DNA from: Candidatus Aenigmatarchaeota archaeon
Lineage (GTDB): Archaea > Aenigmatarchaeota > Aenigmatarchaeia > Aenigmatarchaeales > Aenigmatarchaeaceae
DNA: 30,521 bases
Assembly (NCBI GenBank): GCA_011773475.1
Contig: WVXN01000046.1
Coordinates: forward strand, 28,385 to 58,905
Direction of reading: 5' to 3'
Below the pieces are notes generated by a model. The model worked only from the letters and a program-made list of their open reading frames with translations. It was not told the origin of the DNA and searched no databases. Shown one piece after another: positions 16,715 to 23,941 of this stretch (the first letter of the stretch is position 1; every line of letters begins with the position of its first letter). The translations under genes were made by a program, and so were the position numbers.

Positions 16715-17857
16715 AACTTTAATAGCTTGAATAGCAGCAAAACCATCGCCAATTCCTGTTAAAACTCTGGGAAATTTGTTTATTAGAGATGGTACCAAAC
16801 AAAAATTATATTTTTCTATCTTTTCTTTGACAGGTTCATAGGTGGTTGGTAGTGTTTTAGCGATTTTTAATTTTAAATCACCAAAAGTTCTTGCTGCAGC
16901 AAAAAGGCAGGCAGTTATTAGAGCTCTATACTCTTTCATTATATCATATTTAGAAATAGAAAAAACAAACTCGGGCGTATGAACACAGATTCTCTCTATA
17001 TTATATTCTTTAATAGCATTTAGAGCAGATTCTACTAAATCATCTTTATTTTCAGATTTTGCGTTCAAGTAAGTTTTACATTCCACTTCGTTAAATCCCC
17101 AAGATTCACAATATTTGTTTTCTGAGAATTTTTCCATGGCGTATTTCATAGAGTCTTCACAACCTAGACCAAACTCTAAATGGATTTTTGGCCTTTTTTT
17201 ACTTAAGAGACCTATAATCTCCTCTGTTTTCTTTTTGTGTTCAGGTAATAACAAGTGAGCATATGCGAGAACTAACACATCTATATTATTGGAATTAGAA
17301 GCAAATCTTAGGAAATCATAATCAAAAACTCCTTCAGATGTCATTGGATCCCATGATAAAATATGCCTAGAATTTTCAAGTTCAATAATTATGTGATCAT
17401 AATCGGGATCTGTTATTCTTATTGCCTCTACTGGTTTTTTTAATTCATCTTTTAAAACAACTTTAAATTTAGGAGATTTTTCCATTAATTTTTTGGATCT
17501 TATAGGATAAGATACAATAGGAATTAGCCCTGATAGAAACAACATATTTCCCATATTGTATCCATTGCCGCCAATCCTAAATTCTCTTTTCAAGAAAAAT
17601 TGGTTTAATCTGTTATAAACGTTCTCAGATATTAAGAATTCTTTGCCTTCTTTTTCAAGAGCTTCTTTTATGGTAAATGCTGCTTCTTCCAAAGAATTAA
17701 GCACAATACCTTTCGGTTCTTCCTTGTAAGCCTTTTTTATCCAGTTTAAAATCTCTTCATTAATTTTAACAATGGAATCCCAATGAGAATAAAGGCCAGT
17801 CGCAGCTCTAATTCTAGGAATTTCAATGAGATTCAAATTAAGGTTTTTATATAGCAT
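16706..17857 (-). CDS. ADP-dependent phosphofructokinase/glucokinase
   Basis: 383 aa from the ATG at 17857. A reading that starts further upstream would run into the divergent zinc-ribbon gene, and its extra 40 residues do not resemble the family. Ribokinase-fold landmarks are GGNGYNMGNMLF (substrate and N-terminal lobe), SRHILSWDP (like the NRFILANDP loop), HLEFGLGCED, CVHTPEFVFS and the GIGD motif at 368-371 with catalytic base D371. By family it phosphorylates fructose-6-phosphate or glucose with ADP, giving AMP. It is the glycolytic opposite of FBPA/ase. AMP it makes is a substrate of the RuBisCO pathway encoded at 27-30.5 kb. Sugar preference cannot be decided. Confidence 0.85.
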   Translation of the reverse strand: MLYKNLNLNLIEIPRIRAATGLYSHWDSIVKINEEILNWIKKAYKEEPKGIVLNSLEEAAFTIKEALEKEGKEFLISENVYNRLNQFFLKREFRIGGNGYNMGNMLFLSGLIPIVSYPIRSKKLMEKSPKFKVVLKDELKKPVEAIRITDPDYDHIIIELENSRHILSWDPMTSEGVFDYDFLRFASNSNNIDVLVLAYAHLLLPEHKKKTEEIIGLLSKKRPKIHLEFGLGCEDSMKYAMEKFSENKYCESWGFNEVECKTYLNAKSENKDDLVESALNAIKEYNIERICVHTPEFVFSISKYDIMKEYRALITACLFAAARTFGDLKLKIAKTLPTTYEPVKEKIEKYNFCLVPSLINKFPRVLTGIGDGFAAIQAIKVLS

Positions 17858-17881
17858 TGAATCAATAAATAATATCGAAAG

Positions 17882-17896
17882 TTTTAAATATATATA
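17882..17896. promoter_or_regulatory. Shared divergent TATA region
   Basis: TTTTAAATATATATAA lies in the 55-base gap between the kinase (start 17857, minus) and the zinc-ribbon gene (start 17913, plus). Its centre is about 24 bases from the plus-strand ATG and about 32 from the minus-strand ATG. It could serve both; plus-strand transcripts would be leaderless. Confidence 0.5.
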
Positions 17897-17912
17897 ATTT
17901 GAAGTGAATAAA

Positions 17913-18077
17913 ATGAAACTAATATGTTCAAGTTGTGGGATAAACGTGGTAGGACAGGATGAATTTGTTGTATTCAAATGTCCAAACTGCGGAGAAGGAA
18001 CTATTATCCGTTGTAGAAGATGTAAAAAACTTTCAAGACCTTATAAGTGTACTGTTTGTAATTTTGAGGGTCCATAA
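17913..18077 (+). CDS. Small zinc-ribbon protein next to aEF-1beta
   Basis: 54 aa. Four pairs of cysteines, CSSC (5-8), CPNC (23-26), CRRC (34-37) and CTVC (46-49), predict two zinc-binding sites. It is of the small archaeal zinc-ribbon kind often encoded directly before the aEF-1beta gene. Its stop overlaps the aEF-1beta start (TAATG), so the pair is co-translated. A role in translation is inferred from this pairing. It is too short for the usual ORF length cut-offs. Confidence 0.85.
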   Translation: MKLICSSCGINVVGQDEFVVFKCPNCGEGTIIRCRRCKKLSRPYKCTVCNFEGP

Positions 18078-18325
18078 TGGGAGATGTTGCTGTTTCATTA
18101 AAAATAATGCCGGAATCACCGGATACAGATCTAGAAAAAATAAAAGAAGACATATCTAAAAAAATAGAGATTAAAGACTCAAAGATAGAACCTTTAGCTT
18201 TTGGTTTAAAGGCCTTAAAAATACTAATCATTATTCCTGATGAAGGAATGAAAAATATAGAGAATGAGATAAGATCTATAGATGGAATTTCCGAAGTGGA
18301 AATAGAATCTTCAACAGTAGTCTAA
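18077..18325 (+). CDS. ef1b: Archaeal elongation factor 1-beta
   Basis: 82 aa; family members are about 88-90. It has the full family layout: start MGDVAVSLKIMPESPDTDLEKIK, central KIEPLAFGLKALKILIIIPDE-like strand (GLKALKI), and closing IRSIDGISEVEIES. By family it is the nucleotide exchange factor that reloads aEF-1alpha with GTP. Its stop abuts the stop of the convergent gene at 18326. Confidence 0.93.
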   Translation: MGDVAVSLKIMPESPDTDLEKIKEDISKKIEIKDSKIEPLAFGLKALKILIIIPDEGMKNIENEIRSIDGISEVEIESSTVV

Positions 18326-18640
18326 CTATAATTCTTCTTTAAATTCTATAACATTGTCAAAAATAAGAACTTTTAATCCATCTCTAAATATTCCACTGAT
18401 TTTCTCTTTCTTTTTGTTTATAAGTCTGTATTTCCATCCATCTCTCGTTTTTATTATTTCTCCAAACTTTCTTTTCTTTGTTTTACGGGTTCTGATCAAA
18501 GTTATATCGTTTTCATCGCTAAGAACACTTCCAATTATTAAACGTCTTTTTCTAAATGGCCATACGCCGAATTTTTCCAAATCATGAATTGCGTAGGGCT
18601 CTTCAACATTCTGCTTTAGTTTTAAGAGTATAAATGCCAT
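18326..18640 (-). CDS. Unknown 104-aa basic protein
   Basis: 104 aa, no signal peptide or membrane segment. Beta-rich with a Lys/Arg-rich centre (WPFRKRRLIIGSV, TRKTKKRKFGEIIK, RDGWKYRLINKKKEK) and an acidic C-terminus. Family not recognised. The promoter palindrome at 18661-18670 lies about 25 bases upstream of its ATG, which supports a real, leaderless gene. The basic strands would suit RNA or ribosome binding, but nothing in the sequence proves it. Confidence 0.6.
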   Translation of the reverse strand: MAFILLKLKQNVEEPYAIHDLEKFGVWPFRKRRLIIGSVLSDENDITLIRTRKTKKRKFGEIIKTRDGWKYRLINKKKEKISGIFRDGLKVLIFDNVIEFKEEL

Positions 18641-18660
18641 ATTTATTACTTAGTGGTAAG

Positions 18661-18692
18661 TATTTAAATAGTTTATCATACCTATTTAAATA
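18661..18692. promoter_or_regulatory. Two TATTTAAATA palindromes between divergent genes
   Basis: Identical 10-bp palindromes at 18661-18670 and 18683-18692 lie 22 bases apart. The first is at TATA distance (about 25 bases) from the minus-strand ATG at 18640. The second is about 43-52 bases before the plus-strand ATG at 18735, whose transcript would carry a short leader with a Shine-Dalgarno. Most simply they are the two TATA boxes. Confidence 0.5.
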
Positions 18693-18721
18693 TAGTTAAT
18701 AGCTATTAAATTTAGAAAATA

Positions 18722-18728
18722 GGGAGGT
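18722..18728 (+). promoter_or_regulatory. Strong Shine-Dalgarno GGGAGGT
   Basis: GGGAGGT six bases before the ATG at 18735. It is among the best ribosome sites in the window, suggesting the 75-aa product is made in quantity. Confidence 0.65.
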
Positions 18729-18734
18729 ATAGAA

Positions 18735-18962
18735 ATGGTAGAATTCGAGACAAAGGAAAGTAAGGAAATCAAATTTGGAAATAACAAATTCTTGGAAGTA
18801 GCTAGAAAAGTAGCTAAGACTCCTGAAGGCGAAAATGAGTTCATTTCAATTTCTAAAGGATTCATTACTCCAACAGGTCAAAAAAGATTCAAGAATGCGT
18901 TAGGATTTCCTGCTGAAAATGAAATAAAAGATAGTTTAGTAGAAGCCTTACAATCTATATAA
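18735..18962 (+). CDS. Unknown 75-aa protein
   Basis: 75 aa, charged, with no Cys, signal or membrane segment. The N-terminal half is lysine- and glutamate-rich (ETKESKEIKFGNNKFLEVARK), followed by a beta-like NEFISISKGFITPTGQKRFK and a C-terminal helix EIKDSLVEALQSI. Family not recognised. It is monocistronic, with its own TATA palindrome and a strong ribosome site, which points to high expression. A small nucleic-acid-binding protein is one guess, but there is no diagnostic motif. Confidence 0.7.
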   Translation: MVEFETKESKEIKFGNNKFLEVARKVAKTPEGENEFISISKGFITPTGQKRFKNALGFPAENEIKDSLVEALQSI

Positions 18963-19004
18963 ATAAGGTAAGAAATTTTTAGGTCAATCGGAAACGAGAT
19001 GAGA

Positions 19005-19136
19005 CTAGATTTTTTTTCTTCCTTCACAAACCTTGCAGCCATTTGATGTAGTACATTTTATACAAACTAAAGCGCCACAAAATTTACAAGTTTGTGTTGC
19101 TACACCACCGCAGCACTGACATATACCAATCTTCAT
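19005..19136 (-). CDS. Tiny Cys-rich zinc protein
   Basis: 43 aa. The pattern CQCC (6-9), CKFC (17-20), CIKC (25-28) and CKVC (34-37) gives eight cysteines in four pairs, enough for two zinc sites in a B-box/HIT-finger-like arrangement, and the protein ends in the basic GRKKI. It starts 4 bases after the stop of the HTH gene and is therefore the last gene of the PAP2-HTH set. Small proteins of this sort are common in archaea; the function is unknown. It is too short for the usual ORF length cut-offs. Confidence 0.75.
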   Translation of the reverse strand: MKIGICQCCGGVATQTCKFCGALVCIKCTTSNGCKVCEGRKKI

Positions 19137-19140
19137 TTTA

Positions 19141-19626
19141 TCACGGTAACTTTAATTTTGATAATAGATTTATATAATTATCTAATTTTTTAATTTCTTC
19201 TTCTAAAGTACTTAATAGAATCATAACTTTTTTCTTGTTTTTATCTTTTGATTCTTTTAATATTTCTTTATAATCTTCAAAACTATTCAGACTATCAGTT
19301 ATGTTTTTTTGGACTTTTAATATAAAAGCTTTTTTTAGACCTTCCAATATATCGCCTTGAAGTTCAACATAAAGCTTTCTGTCTCCAACTTTCTTTATTT
19401 TTTTAATCATTCCTAAAAATTCTAACAAATCCAAACTTAATGATATTGTTGAAATTGAATATCCGGTTTCCTTTGCCAAATCTTGTAAGGAAAGCTTCCT
19501 ATCAGATACTAATAATGCAGCAATTATTCTTCCATGGATATCTGAATAACCTATGGAGGATGCTATATCAGAAAAGCTTGAATAAATATCCTTTTTAATT
19601 TCATTTAGTTCTTTCATAATTACCAC
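19141..19626 (-). CDS. GbsR/MarR-like winged-helix regulator
   Basis: 161 aa; the start may be the ATG at 19626 or the one three codons later. Residues about 25-85 form a winged HTH: HGRIIAALLVSDRKLSLQDLAKETGYSISTISLSLDLLEFLGMIKKI with the wing GDRKLYVEL. This matches the GbsR/MarR type. A long C-terminal coiled-coil-like helix (about 95-155, Lys/Glu/Leu-rich) probably mediates dimerisation. The 7-base overlap with the membrane-protein gene upstream suggests it senses a signal tied to that protein or to membrane state. The ligand is unknown. Confidence 0.7.
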   Translation of the reverse strand: MVIMKELNEIKKDIYSSFSDIASSIGYSDIHGRIIAALLVSDRKLSLQDLAKETGYSISTISLSLDLLEFLGMIKKIKKVGDRKLYVELQGDILEGLKKAFILKVQKNITDSLNSFEDYKEILKESKDKNKKKVMILLSTLEEEIKKLDNYINLLSKLKLP

Positions 19627-20189
19627 AATATTGTATAAACTAATGAAGTTATAAAAATAGCTACTATTGTTCCCGTTATAAGTTGTAAAATATTATGAGC
19701 TTTAATTTTTAATCTTATCCAAAAAACTATTAAAGTCAGGATATAAAGCGGTATTAAGTTTAGTCCAAATACATAGACCAAAGCAGTAGTTGGTCCTGCA
19801 ACTCCTGCTGAATGTGCTGATATTTTCCAAAAAATATTTATTACAGAAACTGCAGACGATACAAAAACATAAGCCATAGATATTACAAACATAATATGAG
19901 AATTTAAAATCCAAAAAATTGCAGAACATGTCAAATAGCTAACAATTGAAATTAGATATAATTTTGTCCTTTCTTCTTTTTTTCTAACTTCAATATCCTT
20001 CTTATTGAAATAATATACAGAACTCATAGGAATTAAAACTAGAAAAACCAGTCCAATCACTATACTTGAAAAAACGTCTATAGATCCCAGACCAATTGGC
20101 GATAATAAAGAAAATATAATAGTGACATATAGTGCAACCATGGGTGCCGATAAAAGGTAAGACAAAACTTTATAATTTTTATAATTCAT
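19620..20189 (-). CDS. PAP2-like integral membrane protein
   Basis: 189 aa, with about six hydrophobic helices (roughly 10-31, 36-58, 78-96, 98-118, 134-157, 167-188). The segment WKISAHSAGVAG (121-132, H126) and RLKIKAHNILQLITG (159-173, R159, H165) are laid out like the second and third motifs of PAP2 lipid phosphatases (PSGH and SRxxxxxHxxxD). However, PSGH reads SAHS, and the acidic residue after the last His is Gln. This could be a divergent polyprenyl- or lipid-phosphate phosphatase, or an inactive relative. First gene of the PAP2-HTH-zinc-protein set. Confidence 0.6.
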   Translation of the reverse strand: MNYKNYKVLSYLLSAPMVALYVTIIFSLLSPIGLGSIDVFSSIVIGLVFLVLIPMSSVYYFNKKDIEVRKKEERTKLYLISIVSYLTCSAIFWILNSHIMFVISMAYVFVSSAVSVINIFWKISAHSAGVAGPTTALVYVFGLNLIPLYILTLIVFWIRLKIKAHNILQLITGTIVAIFITSLVYTILW

Positions 20190-20253
20190 AGTTATCTTTA
20201 TATTATTCGAAATATATAAACTTTTATAACTTTTAAGCTTTTACAATTTTTCA

Positions 20254-20264
20254 AATATATAAAA
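20254..20264 (+). promoter_or_regulatory. TATA box before the SANT-LAGLIDADG gene
   Basis: AATATATAAAA centred about 17-18 bases before the ATG at 20276. With no Shine-Dalgarno present, a leaderless start is likely. It is the only evident promoter upstream of the Tes-like gene at 20880. Confidence 0.45.
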
Positions 20265-20275
20265 GGTTAAATTTT

Positions 20276-20875
20276 ATGAGAAAATGTAAACGATGGACAA
20301 ATGAAGAAAATAAAATTATAATAGAAAATTATGAAAAAATAGGTACAGGAATTAAAAAAATTCTTCCTGGAAGAACAAAAGATTCTATTAGAATGCAAGC
20401 CCAAAAATTAGGAATTAAGAAAATTGTGGAATCTGAAAGGGAGCCATTTCAAGATAGTTTTGGGCACTGGTTGGCTGGACTCATAGACGGAGAAGGCTCA
20501 TTCTCCGTGTACTATAATAAAAACGATAAAGGGCCAAAATTTTATCCTCAATTCTCCTTAGGGCTTAAATTCTCTGATATTGTAAAGGAATTATTAGAAA
20601 CTGTACAAAAAAAGATTGGCGGTAAAATTTATATACAGAGTAAAAATAGTGTACCTAAATCAATCACCATAAGAATAATAAATATAAAAGATTGCATATT
20701 TTTAAGAAAATTACTTAGAAAATATAAATTAAAAATTAAAGAAAATGATTTTAAAACCTGGTCAGAAATAATTAATGCAAAATTAGATAAAAACAAAAAT
20801 AATTTTGAAACGCTTAAAAATTTAACTATGAAACTAAACACAAACAAAGGACCAAAAAGAATATTTTATAGTTGA
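20276..20875 (+). CDS. Free-standing LAGLIDADG homing-endonuclease-like protein with a SANT/Myb-type N-terminus
   Basis: 199 aa. Residues 1-about 50 look like a SANT/Myb helix bundle used for DNA binding (KRWTNEENKIIIENYEKIGTG, then PGRTKDSIRMQAQKLGI). Residues 65-76 hold WLAGLIDGEGSF, the LAGLIDADG helix with its catalytic acidic residue. A beta-rich core follows (FSVYYNK, FYPQFSLGLKFS, IYIQSKN, KSITIRIINIKDC). Only one such helix is present, so an active enzyme would work as a homodimer. It is not inside a broken gene: both neighbours are intact, and it ends 4 bases before the Tes-like ATG. It could be a mobile homing endonuclease or a domesticated regulator. Base composition matches its neighbours. 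Confidence 0.8.
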   Translation: MRKCKRWTNEENKIIIENYEKIGTGIKKILPGRTKDSIRMQAQKLGIKKIVESEREPFQDSFGHWLAGLIDGEGSFSVYYNKNDKGPKFYPQFSLGLKFSDIVKELLETVQKKIGGKIYIQSKNSVPKSITIRIINIKDCIFLRKLLRKYKLKIKENDFKTWSEIINAKLDKNKNNFETLKNLTMKLNTNKGPKRIFYS

Positions 20876-20879
20876 TATC

Positions 20880-22412
20880 ATGAATAAAATAAAGGACACA
20901 AAGTCTCTTTGCCCAGAATGTTTAAAAATCCTTCCAGCAGAAATTTTTGAAAGAGATGGTAAGGTTTGGATAAAAAAAGAATGTTCTCAGCACGGAGAGT
21001 TCGAAGATTTGTACTGGGGAGATTACCAGATGTACCTAAAAGCCATGAATTTTGCTCATGACGGAAAGGGTATTTCAAATCCCAATGTTAACATTGAAAA
21101 TCCTATGTGTCCAACAGCTTGTGGTTTATGTAAAATGCATAAATCTCATACAGCCTTAGGGAATATTGTTGTTACAAATCGTTGCGATTTACAATGTTTT
21201 TACTGCTTCTTCTATGCAAAAGCAATGGGTTATGTTTATGAGCCTTCTTTAGAGCAAATAAGAATGATGTTAAGAGTAATGAGAGAAGAAAAGCCTGTTG
21301 CTTGTAATGCAGTTCAACTAACAGGAGGAAATCCTGAAATGAGGGAAGACTTGATTGAAATTATTAAGATTGCAAAGGAAGAAGGTTATGATCATGTTCA
21401 GTTAAATATAAACGGGACTCATAAATTACAAAATGATCTAGAATGGGCAATTAATGTTAAAAAAGCTGGAGTTAATACAATTTATCTAAGTTTTGATGGA
21501 ACCACACCTCAAACAAATCCAAAGAACCATTGGGAAATCCCGAAAATAATGGATAATTGTAGAAAAGCAAATCTAGGAATAGTTCTTGTTCCAACTATAA
21601 TAAACACTGTTAATGATCATGATGTTGGAAATATTTTAAGATTTGGAATAAAAAACACTGATGTTGTTCGTGGAGTCAATTTTCAACCAGTTTCTCTTGT
21701 GGGAAGAATTACAAAAGCAGACAGAGAAAGATTCAGAATAACAATCCCAGATGTTATTAAAAAAATAGAAGAGCAAACAAACGGGGTGGTTAAGAAAGAA
21801 GATTGGTACTCTGTTCCTTTTGTATCTCCTGTAACTCATTTTTTCGAGGCTTTAACGGAAAGACCAAGATTTGAATTAACAGCACACCCGGCTTGCGGAA
21901 TGGCTACGTATTTATTTTTAGATGGAAGCGAAATTGTTCCCATAACAAGATTTTTTGATGTTGAGGGATTCATGAAATTTTTAGATGAATTAGCATTACA
22001 AGCCAAAGGATTTAGAGGAAAAGTGTATACAAGTTTAAAAATATTGGCAAAGTTAAACAGTTTTATAGACAAGGAAAAACAACCAAAAGAATTGAATCTC
22101 GCTAACATACTTTTTAACATTCTAAAAACAGGTGACTATAAGTCATTGGGAAAACTACATCACAAATCTTTATTTATTGGAATGATGCATTTTCAAGATC
22201 TATATAATTATGATATAGAGCGTGTTAAGAGATGTTGTATTCATTATGCGCAACCAGATGGAAAGATAGTTCCATTCTGTGCTTTTAATGTTATTCCTCA
22301 ATGGTATAGAGACAGGATACAAGAAAATTTCTCTTTATCGATTCCTGAATGGGAACAAAAAACTGGTAAAAAATTAGAAAATGATTTTTATAAAAGAGAG
22401 ATAACTAAATAG
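20880..22412 (+). CDS. tes: Radical SAM enzyme of the tetraether lipid synthase (Tes/MJ0619-like) family
   Basis: 510 aa. Residues 1-90 hold a Cys-rich segment (C11, C14, C35, H38; later C77, C81, C84) with ERDGKVWIKKEC and HGEFEDLYWGD, typical of this family. The radical SAM triad is C102, C106, C109 in RCDLQCFYC, followed by LTGGNPEMRED (147-157), the GGE-like SAM loop. The C-terminal part has further Cys in KRCCIHYAQPDG and PFCAFN, suited to extra clusters. Characterised Tes joins phytanyl chain ends of archaeal diethers to form GDGT and related tetraethers. Assignment to that exact reaction rests on remembered family features; another radical SAM reaction in the same family is possible. 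Only 4 bases separate it from the LAGLIDADG gene. Confidence 0.72.
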   Translation: MNKIKDTKSLCPECLKILPAEIFERDGKVWIKKECSQHGEFEDLYWGDYQMYLKAMNFAHDGKGISNPNVNIENPMCPTACGLCKMHKSHTALGNIVVTNRCDLQCFYCFFYAKAMGYVYEPSLEQIRMMLRVMREEKPVACNAVQLTGGNPEMREDLIEIIKIAKEEGYDHVQLNINGTHKLQNDLEWAINVKKAGVNTIYLSFDGTTPQTNPKNHWEIPKIMDNCRKANLGIVLVPTIINTVNDHDVGNILRFGIKNTDVVRGVNFQPVSLVGRITKADRERFRITIPDVIKKIEEQTNGVVKKEDWYSVPFVSPVTHFFEALTERPRFELTAHPACGMATYLFLDGSEIVPITRFFDVEGFMKFLDELALQAKGFRGKVYTSLKILAKLNSFIDKEKQPKELNLANILFNILKTGDYKSLGKLHHKSLFIGMMHFQDLYNYDIERVKRCCIHYAQPDGKIVPFCAFNVIPQWYRDRIQENFSLSIPEWEQKTGKKLENDFYKREITK

Positions 22413-22416
22413 AAAG

Positions 22417-22436
22417 ATTTTTAAATTTTTAAAAAG
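22417..22436 (+). promoter_or_regulatory. Promoter element of the radical SAM/SPASM gene
   Basis: An A/T run with overlapping TTTAAA-type elements. Its right part is about 26 bases before the ATG at 22459, so a leaderless transcript is plausible. This supports 22459 rather than the GTG three codons earlier. Confidence 0.35.
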
Positions 22437-22458
22437 TACTAAAAATATAGTGTTTTCT

Positions 22459-23913
22459 ATGCCTAATTTAAAAACCAATCATAAGCATCAATCTACAGCT
22501 AAAGACTTAACAGAAAATATGGCTTACTTCATAGAGGTAGTTTTAGGAAATCCAATTATTAGAAAAGTTTTAAGATTTTGTACATCTCAATGTGAAAATT
22601 GTGGAAGAAGATTTGATCTTTGTCTGAAAAAATATATGGGTTATAGAGTTAAATTATGTTCTAAATGTAAAATAGCTTATTTTATAGTAAAAAACATTTT
22701 TGATTATATTTTAAATCAAGTAAACATTCCTAGAGAGGATGTTGAAACTAGTTTGAAAGATCCGATGTGGAGAAGGGGTTTATCTTCAGTTTTAGAGGGT
22801 ATAGCAAAATACGGACCAACAAAACCCTTTATTGCCTATTCTCCATTTCTAGTTGTTTGGAATGTTACAAAAATTTGTAATTTACGTTGTAAACATTGTT
22901 ATGCGATTGCTGGTGTGCCTCCTGTTGATGAATTAAATAAGAAAGAAGCTTTAATGGCAGTTGATAAAATGTCTAATTCGGGAGTAGCTTACATTGCTTT
23001 GTCTGGTGGCGAACCTTTAATGAGAAAAGATTTCTGGAATATTGTTAATAGAATTAAAAAAAATGAAATGGCATTTTCAATAGCAACTAATGGAACATTA
23101 TTAACAAAACGAACAGCAAAAAAGTTAAAAGATTGGGATTGTTTATATGTTCAAGTCTCTTTAGATGGCGCTAAACCTACTACACATAATAGATTTAGAG
23201 GAGCGAATGCTTTCAAACGAACAATTCAAGGTATAAAAAATGCTGTAGATGCGAAAATTTGTGTTGGAATAGCAACTACTGTAACTAAAATTAATTATAA
23301 AGAAGTGGCTCAGATAATTAATTTAGCAGAAAATTTAGGAGCAGAAATCTTTATGCATTATAATTTCATTCCAGTTGGAAGAGGAAAAGAAATAGCTCAA
23401 CTTGATATTTCTCCAGAAGAAAGAGAAAAACTTCTTAATATGTTGGCAAGTCAAATTGGAAAAAGAAAAATATCTCTTTTAAGCACTGCTCCTCAATACG
23501 GAAGAGTTTGTACTCAATTTTCTGCCTTCTCTCTAACCCATTTTGATAACATAAGTCAGATGAAAGAATATAAAAATTCAGTCAATTTTTTAGGAGAATT
23601 TGTTGGAGGATGCGGCACTGGAAGACTTTATTGTGCTTTAGATTATAACGGTGACATAACTCCATGTGTTTTCATTCCAATAAAGCTTGGAAACATAAAA
23701 AAGGATGATTTTCTAGATATTTGGCACAACTCACAAGTATTTAATCAAATAAGAAATAGAAATAAATTTAAAGGGGCATGTGGTACTTGCAAATACAAAA
23801 ATATTTGCGGTGGTTGTAGAGCAAGAGCTTACGGATATCATCATGATATTACTAAAAGTGATCCTGGATGTGTATTTAATAAAAAAGAATGGATAAAGAT
23901 TATTGCTAAATGA
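22459..23913 (+). CDS. Radical SAM/SPASM protein with an N-terminal Cys cluster
   Basis: 484 aa from the ATG at 22459; a GTG three codons earlier is the alternative. An N-terminal domain (residues about 40-75) has six cysteines in CTSQCENC, DLCL and LCSKC, likely a metal site. The radical SAM triad lies in KICNLRCKHCY (C140, C144, C147), followed by LSGGEPLMRKDFW. The C-terminal SPASM region (FVGGCGTGRLYCALDYNGDITPC and CGTCKYKNICGGCR) would bind one or two extra [4Fe-4S] clusters. By family, SPASM enzymes modify peptides, cofactors or anaerobic maturases; the substrate here is unknown. It lies 46 bases after the Tes-like gene, so the two may work in one pathway, but no motif shows this. Confidence 0.75.
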   Translation: MPNLKTNHKHQSTAKDLTENMAYFIEVVLGNPIIRKVLRFCTSQCENCGRRFDLCLKKYMGYRVKLCSKCKIAYFIVKNIFDYILNQVNIPREDVETSLKDPMWRRGLSSVLEGIAKYGPTKPFIAYSPFLVVWNVTKICNLRCKHCYAIAGVPPVDELNKKEALMAVDKMSNSGVAYIALSGGEPLMRKDFWNIVNRIKKNEMAFSIATNGTLLTKRTAKKLKDWDCLYVQVSLDGAKPTTHNRFRGANAFKRTIQGIKNAVDAKICVGIATTVTKINYKEVAQIINLAENLGAEIFMHYNFIPVGRGKEIAQLDISPEEREKLLNMLASQIGKRKISLLSTAPQYGRVCTQFSAFSLTHFDNISQMKEYKNSVNFLGEFVGGCGTGRLYCALDYNGDITPCVFIPIKLGNIKKDDFLDIWHNSQVFNQIRNRNKFKGACGTCKYKNICGGCRARAYGYHHDITKSDPGCVFNKKEWIKIIAK

Positions 23914-23941
23914 TTTATTTTATAAATAACATTAGATATTT

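Noticed and set aside
17858..17977. Upstream extension of the ADP-dependent kinase by 40 codons
   Set aside because: It would overlap the divergent zinc-ribbon gene and its promoter, and the extra residues look like translated non-coding sequence. The ATG at 17857 fits the family N-terminus.
20276..20875. LAGLIDADG gene as part of an intein or group I intron
   Set aside because: Neighbouring genes are intact with proper starts and stops, and no splicing-domain residues or split exons are visible.
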